A DNA stretch of 64,000 nucleotides from Pseudomonas sp. TH31 (GCF_016650815.1 NZ_JAEKEZ010000033.1:372001-436000), one strand, 5' to 3'; counted from the stretch's first letter, positions 51,807 through 61,791 are shown. Numbers and translations are program-made. Notes: generated from the sequence alone by a model not told the origin.

Positions 51807-53384
51807 TTAATGGTGACTTAATGCATTAATGAAGTCGGCACCGGGCATTGGCCGGCCAAACAGGTAGCCTTGCAGAAAGTTCACGTGGTGCGTCGTCAGG
51901 TAATCGCTTTGCGCCTCGGTTTCTACTCCCTCGGCCACAATTCCCAAGTCCAGCTTGGCCGAGAGTTCGATTATGCTGTCCAGAATGTGCCCGGAAAGAG
52001 CATCGGCGCCGATCATCGCAACGAAACTCTGATCGATTTTCAGGAAATCCACATTGAACTGTCGCAGATAACCCAGGCTTGAATGGCCGGTACCAAAGTC
52101 ATCGATCGCGATCATCACGCCCAACCCGTGAAGTTGCTCGAACAACTGGTGAGTGATGTCTGTGGGCTCGATGAGTTCACGTTCGGTCAGTTCCAGCACC
52201 AGGCTGATGCTGCCCGGCACAAAGGCCTCGATGAATTCGCGGCAGTCTTCCACCAGTTCCAGGTCCTGGCAGTGGCTGGCCGTGATGTTGATGCCGATGT
52301 GAAACGGCTTGTCGAACGATGCCGACACCGGCGCCAGCAGCGCGCAGGTTTGCTGCATCAAGGCGCGGGTCATCGGCACGATCAGCCCTGAGTGTTCCGC
52401 AAACGGGATAAACAGATCCGGCCGCACCAGGCCTTCCTTGGGATGATTCCAGCGCATCAGCACCTCAGTGCCGCTCCATTTCTTAGTGTCACCATGTACC
52501 ACGGGCTGAAAATATGGAATGAACTCCCCGGCCTCCAGCGCCCGCCGCAGTTCAACGCTGGGCGAAGAGGCACGTTTTTGCAAGACATGCCCGATCAAGC
52601 CCGAGATCACGCCAAAAAAAATCAGCAGACTGAACAGCGGCGGATACTCACTGCTCATGTAGCGCCAGGTTTCGCCCTCGGGAAATCCGGCGGCTACGGT
52701 AAAGGCATACGGCCCGGAAACCCGCGTGCTTTGCGCCACCGGCAAGGCGGGCAGGGCGCCTTTATGGACTTTCCCGTCGGCGGATAACCAGTTATTGCCC
52801 ACTTGCAGCAACAGCGAAGTCTGACGCCCGATCAGGCGCAGCAAGTTGCTCAGGTGGTAACCATTGAGTGTGGTTAGCGCGCCTTTTTTGTCATCACTGA
52901 GGCGATACACCAGCAGCGCGGTGTTAGGCGTCACCGGGTTGCCGTTCATTAACCACAACTGCCCTTGGGTGTAATCGCCCGGGTTAACCTGCTGCTGATA
53001 GTCACCAAACAACGAGCTGCAATAGAGGTTGTTGTCATACACCAGATTGGTCGAGCGCACGAAGGGGTGGCGCGTTACCTGCTCGCGCAGGGCCAGTTTG
53101 GCGTCGTTGCAACTGCCACCGGCTAAAGGCAGCAACACCTGTGCCGCCTCCGCTGTGTTGTCGAGCATCAGGTTGAATTGGAGCAGGGCTTCGTCGGCGG
53201 TTTGCTCGGAGCTTTGTTTGAGTGCACGTTCGGCTTGCATATTGAGGATGGCGAACCCCAACAGCACCGGCAGTACGCCGCTTAAAACGGTCACAGCAAT
53301 CCGGATGCTGCGCTTGCGGCGGGACTTTACGGTCAGTGGCATCTGCGAAACCTGCGGCGATGGAACAAGGCGTTCAATGGCCAT
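51807..53384 (-). CDS. Cyclic-di-GMP phosphodiesterase with CSS motif and EAL domain
   Basis: A 525-residue inner-membrane protein. Two membrane helices (about residues 30-50 and 245-265) flank a periplasmic CSS-motif sensor domain with YCSSLFGDY and a partner cysteine in GGSCNDAK. The cytoplasmic EAL domain has EVLMRWNHPKEG, NITASHCQDLELV, LELTERELIEP, IDDFGTGHSSLGYLR and DFLKIDQSFV, so the metal and catalytic residues are present (EVL for EAL). It should hydrolyse cyclic-di-GMP when the periplasmic cysteines are in the right redox state. Confidence 0.92.
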   Translation of the reverse strand: MAIERLVPSPQVSQMPLTVKSRRKRSIRIAVTVLSGVLPVLLGFAILNMQAERALKQSSEQTADEALLQFNLMLDNTAEAAQVLLPLAGGSCNDAKLALREQVTRHPFVRSTNLVYDNNLYCSSLFGDYQQQVNPGDYTQGQLWLMNGNPVTPNTALLVYRLSDDKKGALTTLNGYHLSNLLRLIGRQTSLLLQVGNNWLSADGKVHKGALPALPVAQSTRVSGPYAFTVAAGFPEGETWRYMSSEYPPLFSLLIFFGVISGLIGHVLQKRASSPSVELRRALEAGEFIPYFQPVVHGDTKKWSGTEVLMRWNHPKEGLVRPDLFIPFAEHSGLIVPMTRALMQQTCALLAPVSASFDKPFHIGINITASHCQDLELVEDCREFIEAFVPGSISLVLELTERELIEPTDITHQLFEQLHGLGVMIAIDDFGTGHSSLGYLRQFNVDFLKIDQSFVAMIGADALSGHILDSIIELSAKLDLGIVAEGVETEAQSDYLTTHHVNFLQGYLFGRPMPGADFINALSHH

Positions 53385-53418
53385 GATAGTTGGCCGTTTG
53401 CGCTTATGCCGCTCAGCG

Positions 53419-54284
53419 CTAGCTCAGGCTCGAAGCCAGTTTGATAAAGGCCAGGGTTGCCGGCGAAGATTGACGTTGATCCAGCACCGCCAACCCGACT
53501 TGACGTTTGACCGACGGTGACAGCGGTATCTTCACACAGCGACAGTCGTCGCCTTCCGGCAATGAGCTTTCGGCGACGACGGTCAGGGCATCGCCACGGC
53601 CCACGGTGTCCAGGGTGCTGAGCAATTGCGAGCAGCGAAAGCGGATGTTCGGCGTCAACCGGGCGGCATTGAACAGCCGGGAAACCAGCTCCGAAGAGCC
53701 GGCCTCGGTCAGCACGAACGGGTCATGACACAAGTCGCTCAAACTCAGGCTGTCGCGCTTTGCCAGTGGATGACCGGCGGGCAGCAGCGCGACCATTTGG
53801 TCCTCCAACAGCGAAAAGGTGTCGAAACGTTCTTCGGGCAGCACCACAAAACCGATGTCAATGCGCCGTTCTTCCAGCCACTGAATCACTTGGCGATCCG
53901 GGCCTTCATCGATGTGTACTTCGATGCCTGGATGGGCCGCGCGGTATTGTTTCAGGATCGTTGGCAGCAATTTTATCGATGATGTCGGGCCGAACGAGCC
54001 GATGCGTAGGGTGCCGCGTTTCATCCCCGGGCATCTGCGGCTTCCTGGCGCAAGGTGTTGGCCAACCCGAGCATCGCCCGGGCGCGCAGCAGTAGTTGCT
54101 GGCCGATGTCGCTGAGTTCGGCTTGGGATTGGTGCCGGTGCAGCAATTCGACGCCCAGCTCTTGTTCCAGCGACTTGAGCGCATGAGAAACCGCCGATTG
54201 CGAGATTCCCAGGCGATTGGCCGCCGCTGTGAAACCGCGCAGTTCAGCCACGAGCGAGAAGATTTCCAGTTGCGTCAGGGTCAT
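53419..54284 (-). CDS. LysR-type transcriptional regulator, interrupted by an apparent -1 frameshift
   Basis: Two frames join into a regulator of about 288 residues. The first frame has the helix-turn-helix (LEIFSLVAELRGFTAAANRLGISQSAVSHALKSLEQELGVELLHR). The second has the effector domain (LRIGSFGPTSSIKLLPTILKQYRAAHPGIEVHI). The frame change is at CCCC 54025-54028; one more C restores ADARGMKRGTLRIGS. It is divergent from the EamA transporter gene 54354-55298, which it probably controls. Inducer unknown. Confidence 0.88.
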
Positions 54285-54353
54285 GAGTGTTTACTCATTT
54301 TACGATGATCGGACATTAGCCAGATGATACGGCATCTTTTCTTCTGGTGACTT

Positions 54354-55298
54354 ATGAGTAGCTATGAGCAAAACCCGACAAAGCCGTCGGATACGCCGGT
54401 TTACCTGAAGTTGGCGGCGGTGACCATGATCTGGGGCGGGACCTTTGTCGCCGGGCGTTTCCTGGCCGATAGCCTTAGCCCGTTGTTTGCCGCCAGCCTG
54501 CGGTTTTTGCTCGCCAGCATCGCGTTGTTGCTGTTTGTGTGGCAGGCCCGGGTGCCGCTGCTGCGACCGAGCGCGAGGCAATGGTTGCAATTAGCGTTGC
54601 TGGGGTTATTCGGCATCTTCTTCTACAACCTGTGCTTCTTTTACGGGCTGCATTACATCAACGCGTCACGGGCGTCGTTGATCGTGGCGTTAAATCCGGC
54701 GGTGATCGGCCTGGCGTCGTGGCTGCTGTTAAAGGAACGCTTGGGCCGGGCGAAAGTGGCTGGAATTGCGAGCTGTATCGCCGGGGCCAGTATCGTGATC
54801 GTCAGCCGAAACCCGCAATTGCTGGCGAGCAATGCCGATGCGTGGATCGGCGATCTGCTGATTTTCGGCTGTGTTCTGAGTTGGGGCGTTTACTCGCTGT
54901 TTTCCAGGGAGCTCAATCAGACATTGGGGCCGGTGCAGACAGTCACCTACTCGATTTTGTTGGGCACGGCGATGCTCTGGGCGACCAGTGCACTGCGCGG
55001 CGAACTGAGTGTCGATGCGCTGCTCAGCCTGGGGCCGCAACAATGGCTGGGCTTGACGTACCTTGGCGTACTCGGCTCGGCGCTGGCCTATATCGGCTAT
55101 TACGACGGCATTCGCAAAATCGGTGCGACCCGCTCGGGTGTGTTCATTGCCTTGAATCCACTGACTGCCGTGATCCTCGGTGCATTGCTGTTGGGCGAGC
55201 AACTGACGCTGACCATGTGCCTGGGCGGTGGGCTAATCCTGGCTGGGATTTACCTGAGCAACAAACCGCTTGCGTCGGCCGCGAAAAAGGGGATTTGA
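54354..55298 (+). CDS. EamA/DMT-family transporter
   Basis: A 314-residue inner-membrane protein of ten helices made of two EamA repeats: AAVTMIWGGTFVAGRFLADSLSP with LFGIFFYNLCFFYGLHYINASRASLIVALNPAV in the first, and FGCVLSWGVYSLFSREL with TRSGVFIALNPLTAVILGALLLGEQL in the second. Such transporters export amino acids or metabolites. It is divergent from a LysR gene with 70 bases between, a classic regulator-transporter pair. Confidence 0.88.
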   Translation: MSSYEQNPTKPSDTPVYLKLAAVTMIWGGTFVAGRFLADSLSPLFAASLRFLLASIALLLFVWQARVPLLRPSARQWLQLALLGLFGIFFYNLCFFYGLHYINASRASLIVALNPAVIGLASWLLLKERLGRAKVAGIASCIAGASIVIVSRNPQLLASNADAWIGDLLIFGCVLSWGVYSLFSRELNQTLGPVQTVTYSILLGTAMLWATSALRGELSVDALLSLGPQQWLGLTYLGVLGSALAYIGYYDGIRKIGATRSGVFIALNPLTAVILGALLLGEQLTLTMCLGGGLILAGIYLSNKPLASAAKKGI

Positions 55299-55550
55299 TA
55301 CAGAAGGCGGACAAACCGTTTTACGCTGTGTAGAATCGAGTTACGCATACAATAATAAACGTCTTCTGGCAGCAGAAGCCTCGCCCACAAGAGCCTTGGG
55401 TCGACAATGAAGAGTTTTGGGTTCCAATTGATCTACGGTGACTTCCTCGCCCGCAGCGTTCGGGGCATCTCCTGCGCGCCACCCGGCAGTCTCAGCATTG
55501 CTAGCAACTAACGATACGTTAATTCTAAAAATGATGATGAGGCGCCAACC

Positions 55551-56627
55551 ATGGCAGATTTATACGAAAACCCAATGGGCCTGATGGGCTTTGAATTCAT
55601 TGAGTTTGCATCCCCGACCCCGAACACCCTGGAGCCGATCTTCGAGATCATGGGCTTCAGCAAGGTCGCGACCCACCGTTCCAAGGATGTGCACCTGTAT
55701 CGCCAGGGCCAGATCAACCTGATCCTCAACAACGAGCCCCACAGCGTCGCATCGTACTTCGCGGCCGAGCACGGTCCGTCGGTGTGCGGCATGGCGTTCC
55801 GCGTCAAAAATGCTCAGCAAGCGTTTGCCCGCGCCCTGGAACTCGGCGCCCAGCCGATTCACATCGAAACCGGCCCGATGGAACTGAACCTGCCGGCGAT
55901 CAAAGGCATCGGCGGCGCGCCGCTGTACCTGATCGACCGTTTCGGCGAAGGCAGCTCGATCTACGACATCGACTTCGTGTTCATCGAAGGCGTGGACCGC
56001 AACCCGGAAGGGGCGGGCCTGAAGATCATCGATCACCTGACCCACAACGTATATCGCGGTCGCATGGCCTACTGGGCCAACTTCTACGAGAAGCTGTTCA
56101 ACTTCCGTGAAATCCGTTACTTCGACATCAAGGGCGAATACACCGGCCTGACCTCCAAGGCGATGACCGCGCCGGATGGCATGATCCGCATCCCGTTGAA
56201 CGAAGAATCGTCCAAGGGCGCCGGGCAGATCGAAGAGTTCCTGATGCAGTTCAACGGCGAAGGTATCCAGCACGTCGCGTTCCTCAGCGACAACCTGATC
56301 GACACCTGGGATCGCCTGAAGAAAATCGGCATGCGCTTCATGACCGCACCGCCGCAAACCTATTACGAAATGCTCGAAGGCCGTTTGCCGAACCACGGCG
56401 AGCCGGTCGATCAACTGCAAATGCGCGGGATCCTGCTGGACGGTTCGTCCGAGTCGGGCGACAAGCGTCTGCTGTTGCAGATCTTCTCGGAAACCCTGAT
56501 GGGGCCGGTGTTCTTCGAATTCATCCAGCGTAAAGGCGATGATGGCTTCGGCGAAGGCAACTTCAAGGCGTTGTTCGAATCGATCGAGCGGGACCAGGTG
56601 CGTCGCGGTGTGCTTGCCACCGAGTAA
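55551..56627 (+). CDS. hpd: 4-hydroxyphenylpyruvate dioxygenase
   Basis: A 358-residue enzyme. ENPMGLMGFEFIEFASPTPNTL is the N-terminus, DHLTHNVYRGRMAYWANFYEKLFNF and GEGIQHVAFLSDNLIDTW give iron histidines, and LLQIFSETLMGPVFFEFIQRKGDDGFGEGNFKALFESIE gives the glutamate ligand and closing helix. It converts 4-hydroxyphenylpyruvate to homogentisate in tyrosine catabolism. It is a single gene with a terminator. The 250-base region before it shows no other gene. Confidence 0.97.
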   Translation: MADLYENPMGLMGFEFIEFASPTPNTLEPIFEIMGFSKVATHRSKDVHLYRQGQINLILNNEPHSVASYFAAEHGPSVCGMAFRVKNAQQAFARALELGAQPIHIETGPMELNLPAIKGIGGAPLYLIDRFGEGSSIYDIDFVFIEGVDRNPEGAGLKIIDHLTHNVYRGRMAYWANFYEKLFNFREIRYFDIKGEYTGLTSKAMTAPDGMIRIPLNEESSKGAGQIEEFLMQFNGEGIQHVAFLSDNLIDTWDRLKKIGMRFMTAPPQTYYEMLEGRLPNHGEPVDQLQMRGILLDGSSESGDKRLLLQIFSETLMGPVFFEFIQRKGDDGFGEGNFKALFESIERDQVRRGVLATE

Positions 56628-56644
56628 GCCGCTACAGAAATAGC

Positions 56645-56680
56645 AAAGCCCGGTCAGCATTACTGCTGACCGGGCTTTTT
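56645..56680 (+). terminator. hpd terminator
   Basis: AAAGCCCGGTCAGCA-TTAC-TGCTGACCGGGCTTTTT, a 15-bp stem 17 bases after the hpd stop. Confidence 0.9.
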
Positions 56681-56694
56681 CGTTTTTGCTGTCC

Positions 56695-56782
56695 GTAGGA
56701 GCAAAGCTTGCTCGCGATTGAGGCGCCTCGGTGTATCTGGCGAATTGCGTCATCGTTCATCGCGGGCAAGCCTTGCTCCTAC
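56695..56782. repeat. REP-type inverted repeat (GTAGGAGCAAAGCTTGCTCGCGA family)
   Basis: GTAGGAGCAAAGCTTGCTCGCGA and an inverted copy ending CAAGCCTTGCTCCTAC. The right end overlaps the stop of the rarD gene by four bases. A lone copy of the family is at 57767-57793. Confidence 0.85.
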
Positions 56783-57665
56783 ATTGGGCGGCGGCGCTGG
56801 CGGACGAGGTGTTTGAAGCCTTCAAACACCAGAACTACCACCGCCAACCAGATCGGAATATAGGTCAGCCATTCCCCAGGCTTGATGCTTTCCCCCAGCA
56901 GCAACGCCACACCGAGCAATAACACCGGCTCAACATAGCTCAACAACCCAAACAGGCTGAACGGCAATAGTCGGCTGGCGATGATGTAGACCACCAGCGC
57001 CGAAGCACTGATCAATCCCAGCACAGGGATCAGCAGCGACAGCCACGGGTATTGATCGAATACGTCAAAACCTTGTTCACCGCCCCAGACGAACCAGAAC
57101 GCCACCGGTAGCATCAGGCTCATGTCCAGCCACAACCCCCGAGGTTGTCGGTCTTCAGCCACTTGCGCAGCACGAAGTAGGTGGGGTAACCGACCACCAC
57201 CAACAACGTTGCCCAGGAAAAACCGCCGACCTGGTACAACTCGTTGAGCACGCCGAGGGAGGCGAAAAACACCGCGACTTTTTGCAGGTAGGACAAGCGC
57301 TCGCCGTAGGCAATCCGTCCGGTCAGCACCATCGACAGCGGCAGCAGGAAATAACCCAGCGAGACGTCGAGGCTGTAGCCGTTGAGTGGTGCCCACATAA
57401 ACAGCCAGAGTTGCAGGCCCAGCAGTGTTGCCGACACGATCAGGGCAGCGAGCAGTTTCGGTTTACCGATCAGACGTTTAAGGATCTCGACCGAGCGCCG
57501 CCATTCGCCGGACACCACCATGAACACTGTCATGCAGGGCACGGTCAGGAGCATCCGCCAGCCGAAGATTTCTACGCCGCTCAACGGGGTGAGCAATGAG
57601 GTGTAGTAATACATGACGGCAAACAGCACTGAAGCTGTGACCGATAAAGCGATACCTTTAGACAA
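56779..57665 (-). CDS. rarD: RarD-type EamA permease, interrupted by an apparent -1 frameshift
   Basis: Two frames join into a membrane protein of about 295 residues and ten helices. MSKGIALSVTASVLFAVMYYYTSLLTPLSGVEIFGWRMLLTVPCM and the middle NGYSLDVSLGYFLLPLSMVLTGRIAYGERLSYLQ mark RarD. The frame change is at CCCCC 57136-57140; one more C gives KTDNLGGLWLDMSLMLP. RarD proteins are putative permeases linked to chloramphenicol sensitivity in some Pseudomonas; the substrate is unknown. Confidence 0.85.
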
Positions 57666-57766
57666 ACTGTCCTCGCGGGGTTGAACGTGAAACCAGGGGG
57701 CGGAGGATACGTGGTTTTAGCGTAGAACATTGTCCGATTGATCAAGATCAACCGAATGTGAAACCT

Positions 57767-57793
57767 GTGGGGCGAGCAAGCTTCGCTCCTACA
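57767..57793. repeat. Single REP element
   Basis: GTGGGGCGAGCAAGCTTCGCTCC followed by TACA, a single copy of the REP family at 56695-56782, between rarD and the aldo/keto reductase gene. Confidence 0.7.
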
Positions 57794-57802
57794 GGATGTG
57801 TG

Positions 57803-58816
57803 TCAGGCATTACGGGGTTTACGGCCGGACACGAAGTGGCTGACGTCATTGAACCCCGGTGTCGAGGAGTGCCCCGGCGTTACCAGCGAATCGATAAACG
57901 CCTCGTCTTGCGCCGTGATCTTCACCGCTTGGGCCTTGGTGTAGACGTCCCACTGTTCCTCGGTGCGCGGCCCGACGATGGCCGAGGTCACGGCGTTGTT
58001 GTTCAGCACCCAGGCGATGGCGAATTCGACGATGCCGACGCCACGACCCTGGGTGTATTGCTGGATCTGCTGGGCAATGCGCAGCGATTCAACGCGCCAT
58101 TCGGTTTCGAGGATGCGTTTGTCCTGGCGCCCGGCGCGGCTGTTGGCGTCCGGCTTCACGTCTGGTGCGTATTTGCCGCTGAGCACGCCGCGCGCCAGCG
58201 GACTGTAAGGCACAACACCCAAGCCATAGGCGTGAGCCGCGGTGATTTGCTCGGTTTCAGCCTGGCGGTTGACAATGTTGTACAGCGGCTGGCTGATCAC
58301 CGGCCGGTCGACACCGAGCTTGTCCGCCACGCGAATCACTTCGGCGATGCGCCAGCCACGGTAGTTGGACAGGCCCCAGTAGCGGATCTTGCCCTGGCGA
58401 ATCAGGTCGCCGATGGCCGAGATCGTCACTTCCAGCGGTGTGTTGTGGTCTTCGCGATGCAGGTAATAGATGTCGACATAGTCGGTGCCCAGTCGCGTCA
58501 GGCTGGCGTCGATACCGTTGAACAGGTGCTTGCGGCTCAGGCCGCTGCGGTTCGGCACGCCATCTACCGGGCCGAAACCGACCTTGGTGGCGAGTACCCA
58601 CTCGTGACGATTGCCGGCAATCGCTTCGCCGACAATCTCTTCGGAGCGGCCGCCGGTGTAGACGTCGGCGGTGTCGATGAAATTGATGCCCTGGTCCCAG
58701 GCCTTGTCGATGATCCGTAGGGAATCTTCGGTGCTGGTCTGTTCGCCGAACATCATGGTGCCCAGGGTCAAGGTGGACACCTGCAGCCCCGAATGACCCA
58801 GTGTGCGGTAACTCAT
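57803..58816 (-). CDS. Aldo/keto reductase
   Basis: A 337-residue NADPH-dependent reductase with LGTMMFGEQTSTEDSLRIIDKAWDQGINFIDTADVYTGGRSEEIVGEAI (catalytic Asp and Tyr), VLATKVGF (Lys), YYLHREDHNTP (His), and VVPYSPLARGVLSGKY with the Arg/Ser cofactor contacts. It belongs to the group related to YajO and voltage-gated potassium-channel beta subunits, which reduce small aldehydes. The substrate is unknown. It is a single gene. Confidence 0.92.
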   Translation of the reverse strand: MSYRTLGHSGLQVSTLTLGTMMFGEQTSTEDSLRIIDKAWDQGINFIDTADVYTGGRSEEIVGEAIAGNRHEWVLATKVGFGPVDGVPNRSGLSRKHLFNGIDASLTRLGTDYVDIYYLHREDHNTPLEVTISAIGDLIRQGKIRYWGLSNYRGWRIAEVIRVADKLGVDRPVISQPLYNIVNRQAETEQITAAHAYGLGVVPYSPLARGVLSGKYAPDVKPDANSRAGRQDKRILETEWRVESLRIAQQIQQYTQGRGVGIVEFAIAWVLNNNAVTSAIVGPRTEEQWDVYTKAQAVKITAQDEAFIDSLVTPGHSSTPGFNDVSHFVSGRKPRNA

Positions 58817-58924
58817 GACGAAATCCTTTTGCCGATGGGAAAGGCGTCAATCAAATACCAGAACGGTTACCGGGAGCAATCGGAATATCGACTCAGTTTC
58901 ACAGGGGGACTCATACAAAAAAGC

Positions 58925-59018
58925 AAAAGATCGCAGGCTGCGCCAGCTCCTACAGTTGACCGCGTACATTGGGGGGCTCGCGATCTACCGTAGGCGCTGG
59001 CGCAGCCTGCGATCTTTT
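58925..59018. repeat. REP-type inverted repeat (GATCGCAGGCTGCG family)
   Basis: AAAAGATCGCAGGCTGCGCCA...CTCCTAC and an inverted copy GTAGGCGCTGGCGCAGCCTGCGATCTTTT around a 36-base loop. It lies between the aldo/keto reductase and the MFS gene and belongs to the family at 49718-49799. Confidence 0.88.
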
Positions 59019-59030
59019 GATCTTGACGTC

Positions 59031-60340
59031 TTAAACCTTCAACGTCCGCGTCATCCGCAACGCCAACACACTCCCGCACACAATCACCCCCGCCAGCAGA
59101 TACAACGCCGCATCCGTCGACCCGGTGCTGTCCTTGACCCAACCCACCAGATACGGGCTCAGGAAGCCCGCCATCTGCCCCATCGAGTTGATCAGCGCCA
59201 AACCTCCCGCCGCCGCGCCCGCGCTCAGCAGCGCTGTCGGCACCGGCCAGAACATTGGCAGGCCGGTGAGGGCGCCCATGGTGGCGATGGTCAAACCGAG
59301 AATCGCAATCGCCGGCGTAGTGGCGAAGTTCACCGCAATCAGCAAGCCCACCGCGCCCATCAGCATCGGCACCACCAGGTGCCAGCGGCGTTCTTTACGC
59401 AGGTCCGCCGAACGACCGACCAGCAACATGAAGACTGCCGCCAGCAGGTAAGGAATCGCGCTCAACCAGCCGATCACCAGGTTATCGCTGAACCCCAGGT
59501 TCTTGATGATCGACGGCAGCCAGAAGTTGATCGCGTAAACGCCACTCTGGATGCAGAAATAGATCAAGCCAAACGCCCAGATCGCCGGGTTCTTGAACAC
59601 CGCCAGCAGCGAGTCCGTGGTGGTTTTCGGCTTGCTGGCCAAGTCTTCAGCGTGGTCGGCTTCCAGCACGGACCGCTCGTGCGGGGTCAGCCACTTGGCA
59701 TTAGCGTAACTGTCGCTGAGCAGGAAGTAGGCGAGGGCGCCGAGGATGATCGTCGGAATCCCTTGCAGCAAAAACATCCACTGCCAGCCCGCCAAACCCG
59801 CTTGGCCGGCGCCGAAGTGGTTAAGAATCCAGCCAGAAAACGGGCTGCCGAGCAGGCCGGACACCGGGATAGCCGACATGAACAGCGCCATGATGCGGCC
59901 ACGGCGGAAGGTCGGGAACCACTGCGAAAGATAGAGCACCACGCCGGGAAGAACCCGGCTTCTGCCGCGCCGGTGAACAGGCGCAAGGTGTAGAACTCGG
60001 TCGGTGTGGTGACGAACAACAGACAGGTCGACAGCGAACCCCAGACGATCATCATCAGCGCAATCCAGCGCCGTGGGCCGAACCGGGTCAGCGCCAGGTT
60101 GCTTGGCACGCCGCATAGCACGTAGCCGATAAAGAAGATCCCGGCCCCGAGGCCATATACGGTTTCGCTGAACTTCAGCGCGTCGAGCATCTGCAGTTTG
60201 GCAAATCCAACGTTTACCCGGTCGAGGTAGTTGAACAGATAGCAGATGAAGATGAAGGGGATCAAACGCAGGGTAATGCGTTTGTAGACGGCGTTTTTAT
60301 CGTCAGCGATGGCCTGGATAGCTGCGGCGCTCTGTGACAT
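59031..60340 (-). CDS. MFS transporter of the anion:cation symporter (ACS) type, interrupted by an apparent -1 frameshift
   Basis: Two frames join into a transporter of about 436 residues and 12 helices. FIFICYLFNYLDRVNVGFAKLQM is the signature of the ACS group (glucarate, galactonate, phthalate and similar acids), and LYLSQWFPTFRRGRIMALFM follows the break. The frame change is at CC 59944-59945; one more C restores EAGFFPGVVLYLS. It is divergent from the CdaR regulator, and with the glycerate kinase it suggests uptake of a sugar acid or glycerate. Confidence 0.88.
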
Positions 60341-60430
60341 GGCGGCTCTCTCTTTATTATGATTTTTTGCGATGCAAAGGGTAACGTTGATCGCCCTATG
60401 AGTCTCGGCCACCCTTCGGGTGATTGTCTT

Positions 60431-60444
60431 TGTGCCTGAGCACA
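60431..60444. promoter_or_regulatory. Short palindrome between divergent MFS and CdaR genes
   Basis: TGTGC-CTGA-GCACA is a perfect 5-bp inverted repeat in the 169-base region between the two divergent starts. It is a possible binding site for the CdaR-type regulator. Confidence 0.35.
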
Positions 60445-60509
60445 GGGTTTGCCAACAAGGCCTGTGCGGGTGAACAACCCGTCCCACCACGTTTTCAAGG
60501 ATCTGCCCA

Positions 60510-61628
60510 ATGTTTGAACTCGATCACGACCTGGCCCAGGACATCGTCGACCGGGCGATGGCTATCCTGCCTTACAACGTCAATGTCATGGACAGTCAGG
60601 GGCTGATCCTGGGCAGCGGCGAGCCCGAGCGCATCAACACTCGCCACGAAGGCGCGCAACTGGTGCTGGCCAATGGGCGGGTAGTGGAGATCGACGCGCA
60701 AACGGCGATTCACCTCAAAGGTGTACAACCGGGCATTAACCTGCCGCTGTTGCTCGATCAACGGCTGATCGGCGTGCTGGGCATTACCGGCGAACCGGAG
60801 CAACTGCGCACCTACGCCGAACTGGTGCGCATGACCGCCGAGATGCTGGTGGGCCAGCGCAACCAACAGGCCGAGCAGCAATGGCGGCGCCAGCGTTGCG
60901 ATGATTTGCTCGCGTTGCTGCTGACCGACGCCGGGGACTCGCCACGCCTGGTCGACGAGGCGCAACAACTTGGGCTCAAGCCACAACTGACGCGGGTGCC
61001 TTACCTGTTTGAATTGGGCATGGAGCATGGACCGGGGCAAACCGTCGAAGCGCTTAGCGCCTGGTTGATCAGTCGATACCCTGACAGTTGGTGCGTCAGC
61101 TCCGCGAAGTCTTCGCTGCTGTGGTGCCGGCCGGCGAATCAGGTGATTGAGCATGAACGGCTGCTGGAAAAACTCGATGGCCTGGGCTGGAACATTCTGC
61201 GCATCGCCGTGGGTGGGCAGGCCGATGGATTGCCGGGGTTGCGCCGCTGCTATCGGCGGGTCGGGGACCTGCTGGCCTATGGGCGTGATGTGTTGCCGCG
61301 CTCGCGGTTGCTGACGCTGAACCGTTATCGGCTGCCGGTGATGCTCTGGCGCCACCGCAACGACGATGCGCTGGACGAATTGCTCAAGCCGTTGCGCAAA
61401 GTCATTGCCAGGGACAACAACGGCCAACTGCTGGCGACCTTGCGTTGCTGGTGCGACCACGACGGCCAGAGCCAGGCCTGTGCCGATGCGCTGGGCATCC
61501 ATCGCAACAGTTTGCGTTATCGAATGGAGCGGATTGCCGAGTTGAGCGGGGTTGATCCGTTGCGCCTGGATGGGATGCTGGCGCTTTACCTGGGTGTGCA
61601 GCTTCTCCCCCAAACCGACGCGCCATAA
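60510..61628 (+). CDS. cdaR: CdaR-family sugar-diacid/glycerate utilisation regulator
   Basis: A 372-residue regulator. The N-terminal sugar-diacid recognition domain begins MFELDHDLAQDIVDRAMAILPYNVNVMDSQGLILGSG. The C-terminal PucR/CdaR-type helix-turn-helix is NNGQLLATLRCWCDHDGQSQACADALGIHRNSLRYRMERI. CdaR activates glucarate, galactarate and glycerate genes in response to those acids or glycerate. It lies between a divergent ACS transporter and a downstream glycerate kinase gene, both likely targets. Confidence 0.9.
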   Translation: MFELDHDLAQDIVDRAMAILPYNVNVMDSQGLILGSGEPERINTRHEGAQLVLANGRVVEIDAQTAIHLKGVQPGINLPLLLDQRLIGVLGITGEPEQLRTYAELVRMTAEMLVGQRNQQAEQQWRRQRCDDLLALLLTDAGDSPRLVDEAQQLGLKPQLTRVPYLFELGMEHGPGQTVEALSAWLISRYPDSWCVSSAKSSLLWCRPANQVIEHERLLEKLDGLGWNILRIAVGGQADGLPGLRRCYRRVGDLLAYGRDVLPRSRLLTLNRYRLPVMLWRHRNDDALDELLKPLRKVIARDNNGQLLATLRCWCDHDGQSQACADALGIHRNSLRYRMERIAELSGVDPLRLDGMLALYLGVQLLPQTDAP

Positions 61629-61645
61629 AGACCAAGCGCAGATTC

Positions 61646-61791
61646 GTAGCAGCTGCCGAGCTGCGCGAGGCTGCGTTCGGCGGCGAAGCCGTCGCAAACC
61701 CGGAGTGCAAGGTTTTCCTGACACACCGCAGTGTCTGGCTTGGCGACGGCTTCGCCGCCGAACGCTGCCTCGCAGGCTCGGCAGCTGCTAC
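61646..61791. repeat. REPIN-type long inverted repeat
   Basis: GTAGCAGCTGCCGAGCTGCG...GGCGAAGCCGTCG and an inverted copy ending CTCGGCAGCTGCTAC, arms about 50 bases. It is the second member of the family seen at 31417-31562 and sits between cdaR and the glycerate kinase gene. Confidence 0.9.

Noticed and set aside
55560..56753. Long minus-strand frame opposite hpd
   Set aside because: It is the antisense shadow of hpd, which has all its catalytic motifs on the plus strand.
60495..61724. Minus-strand frame opposite cdaR
   Set aside because: Antisense shadow; Gln/Arg-rich translation with no domain.
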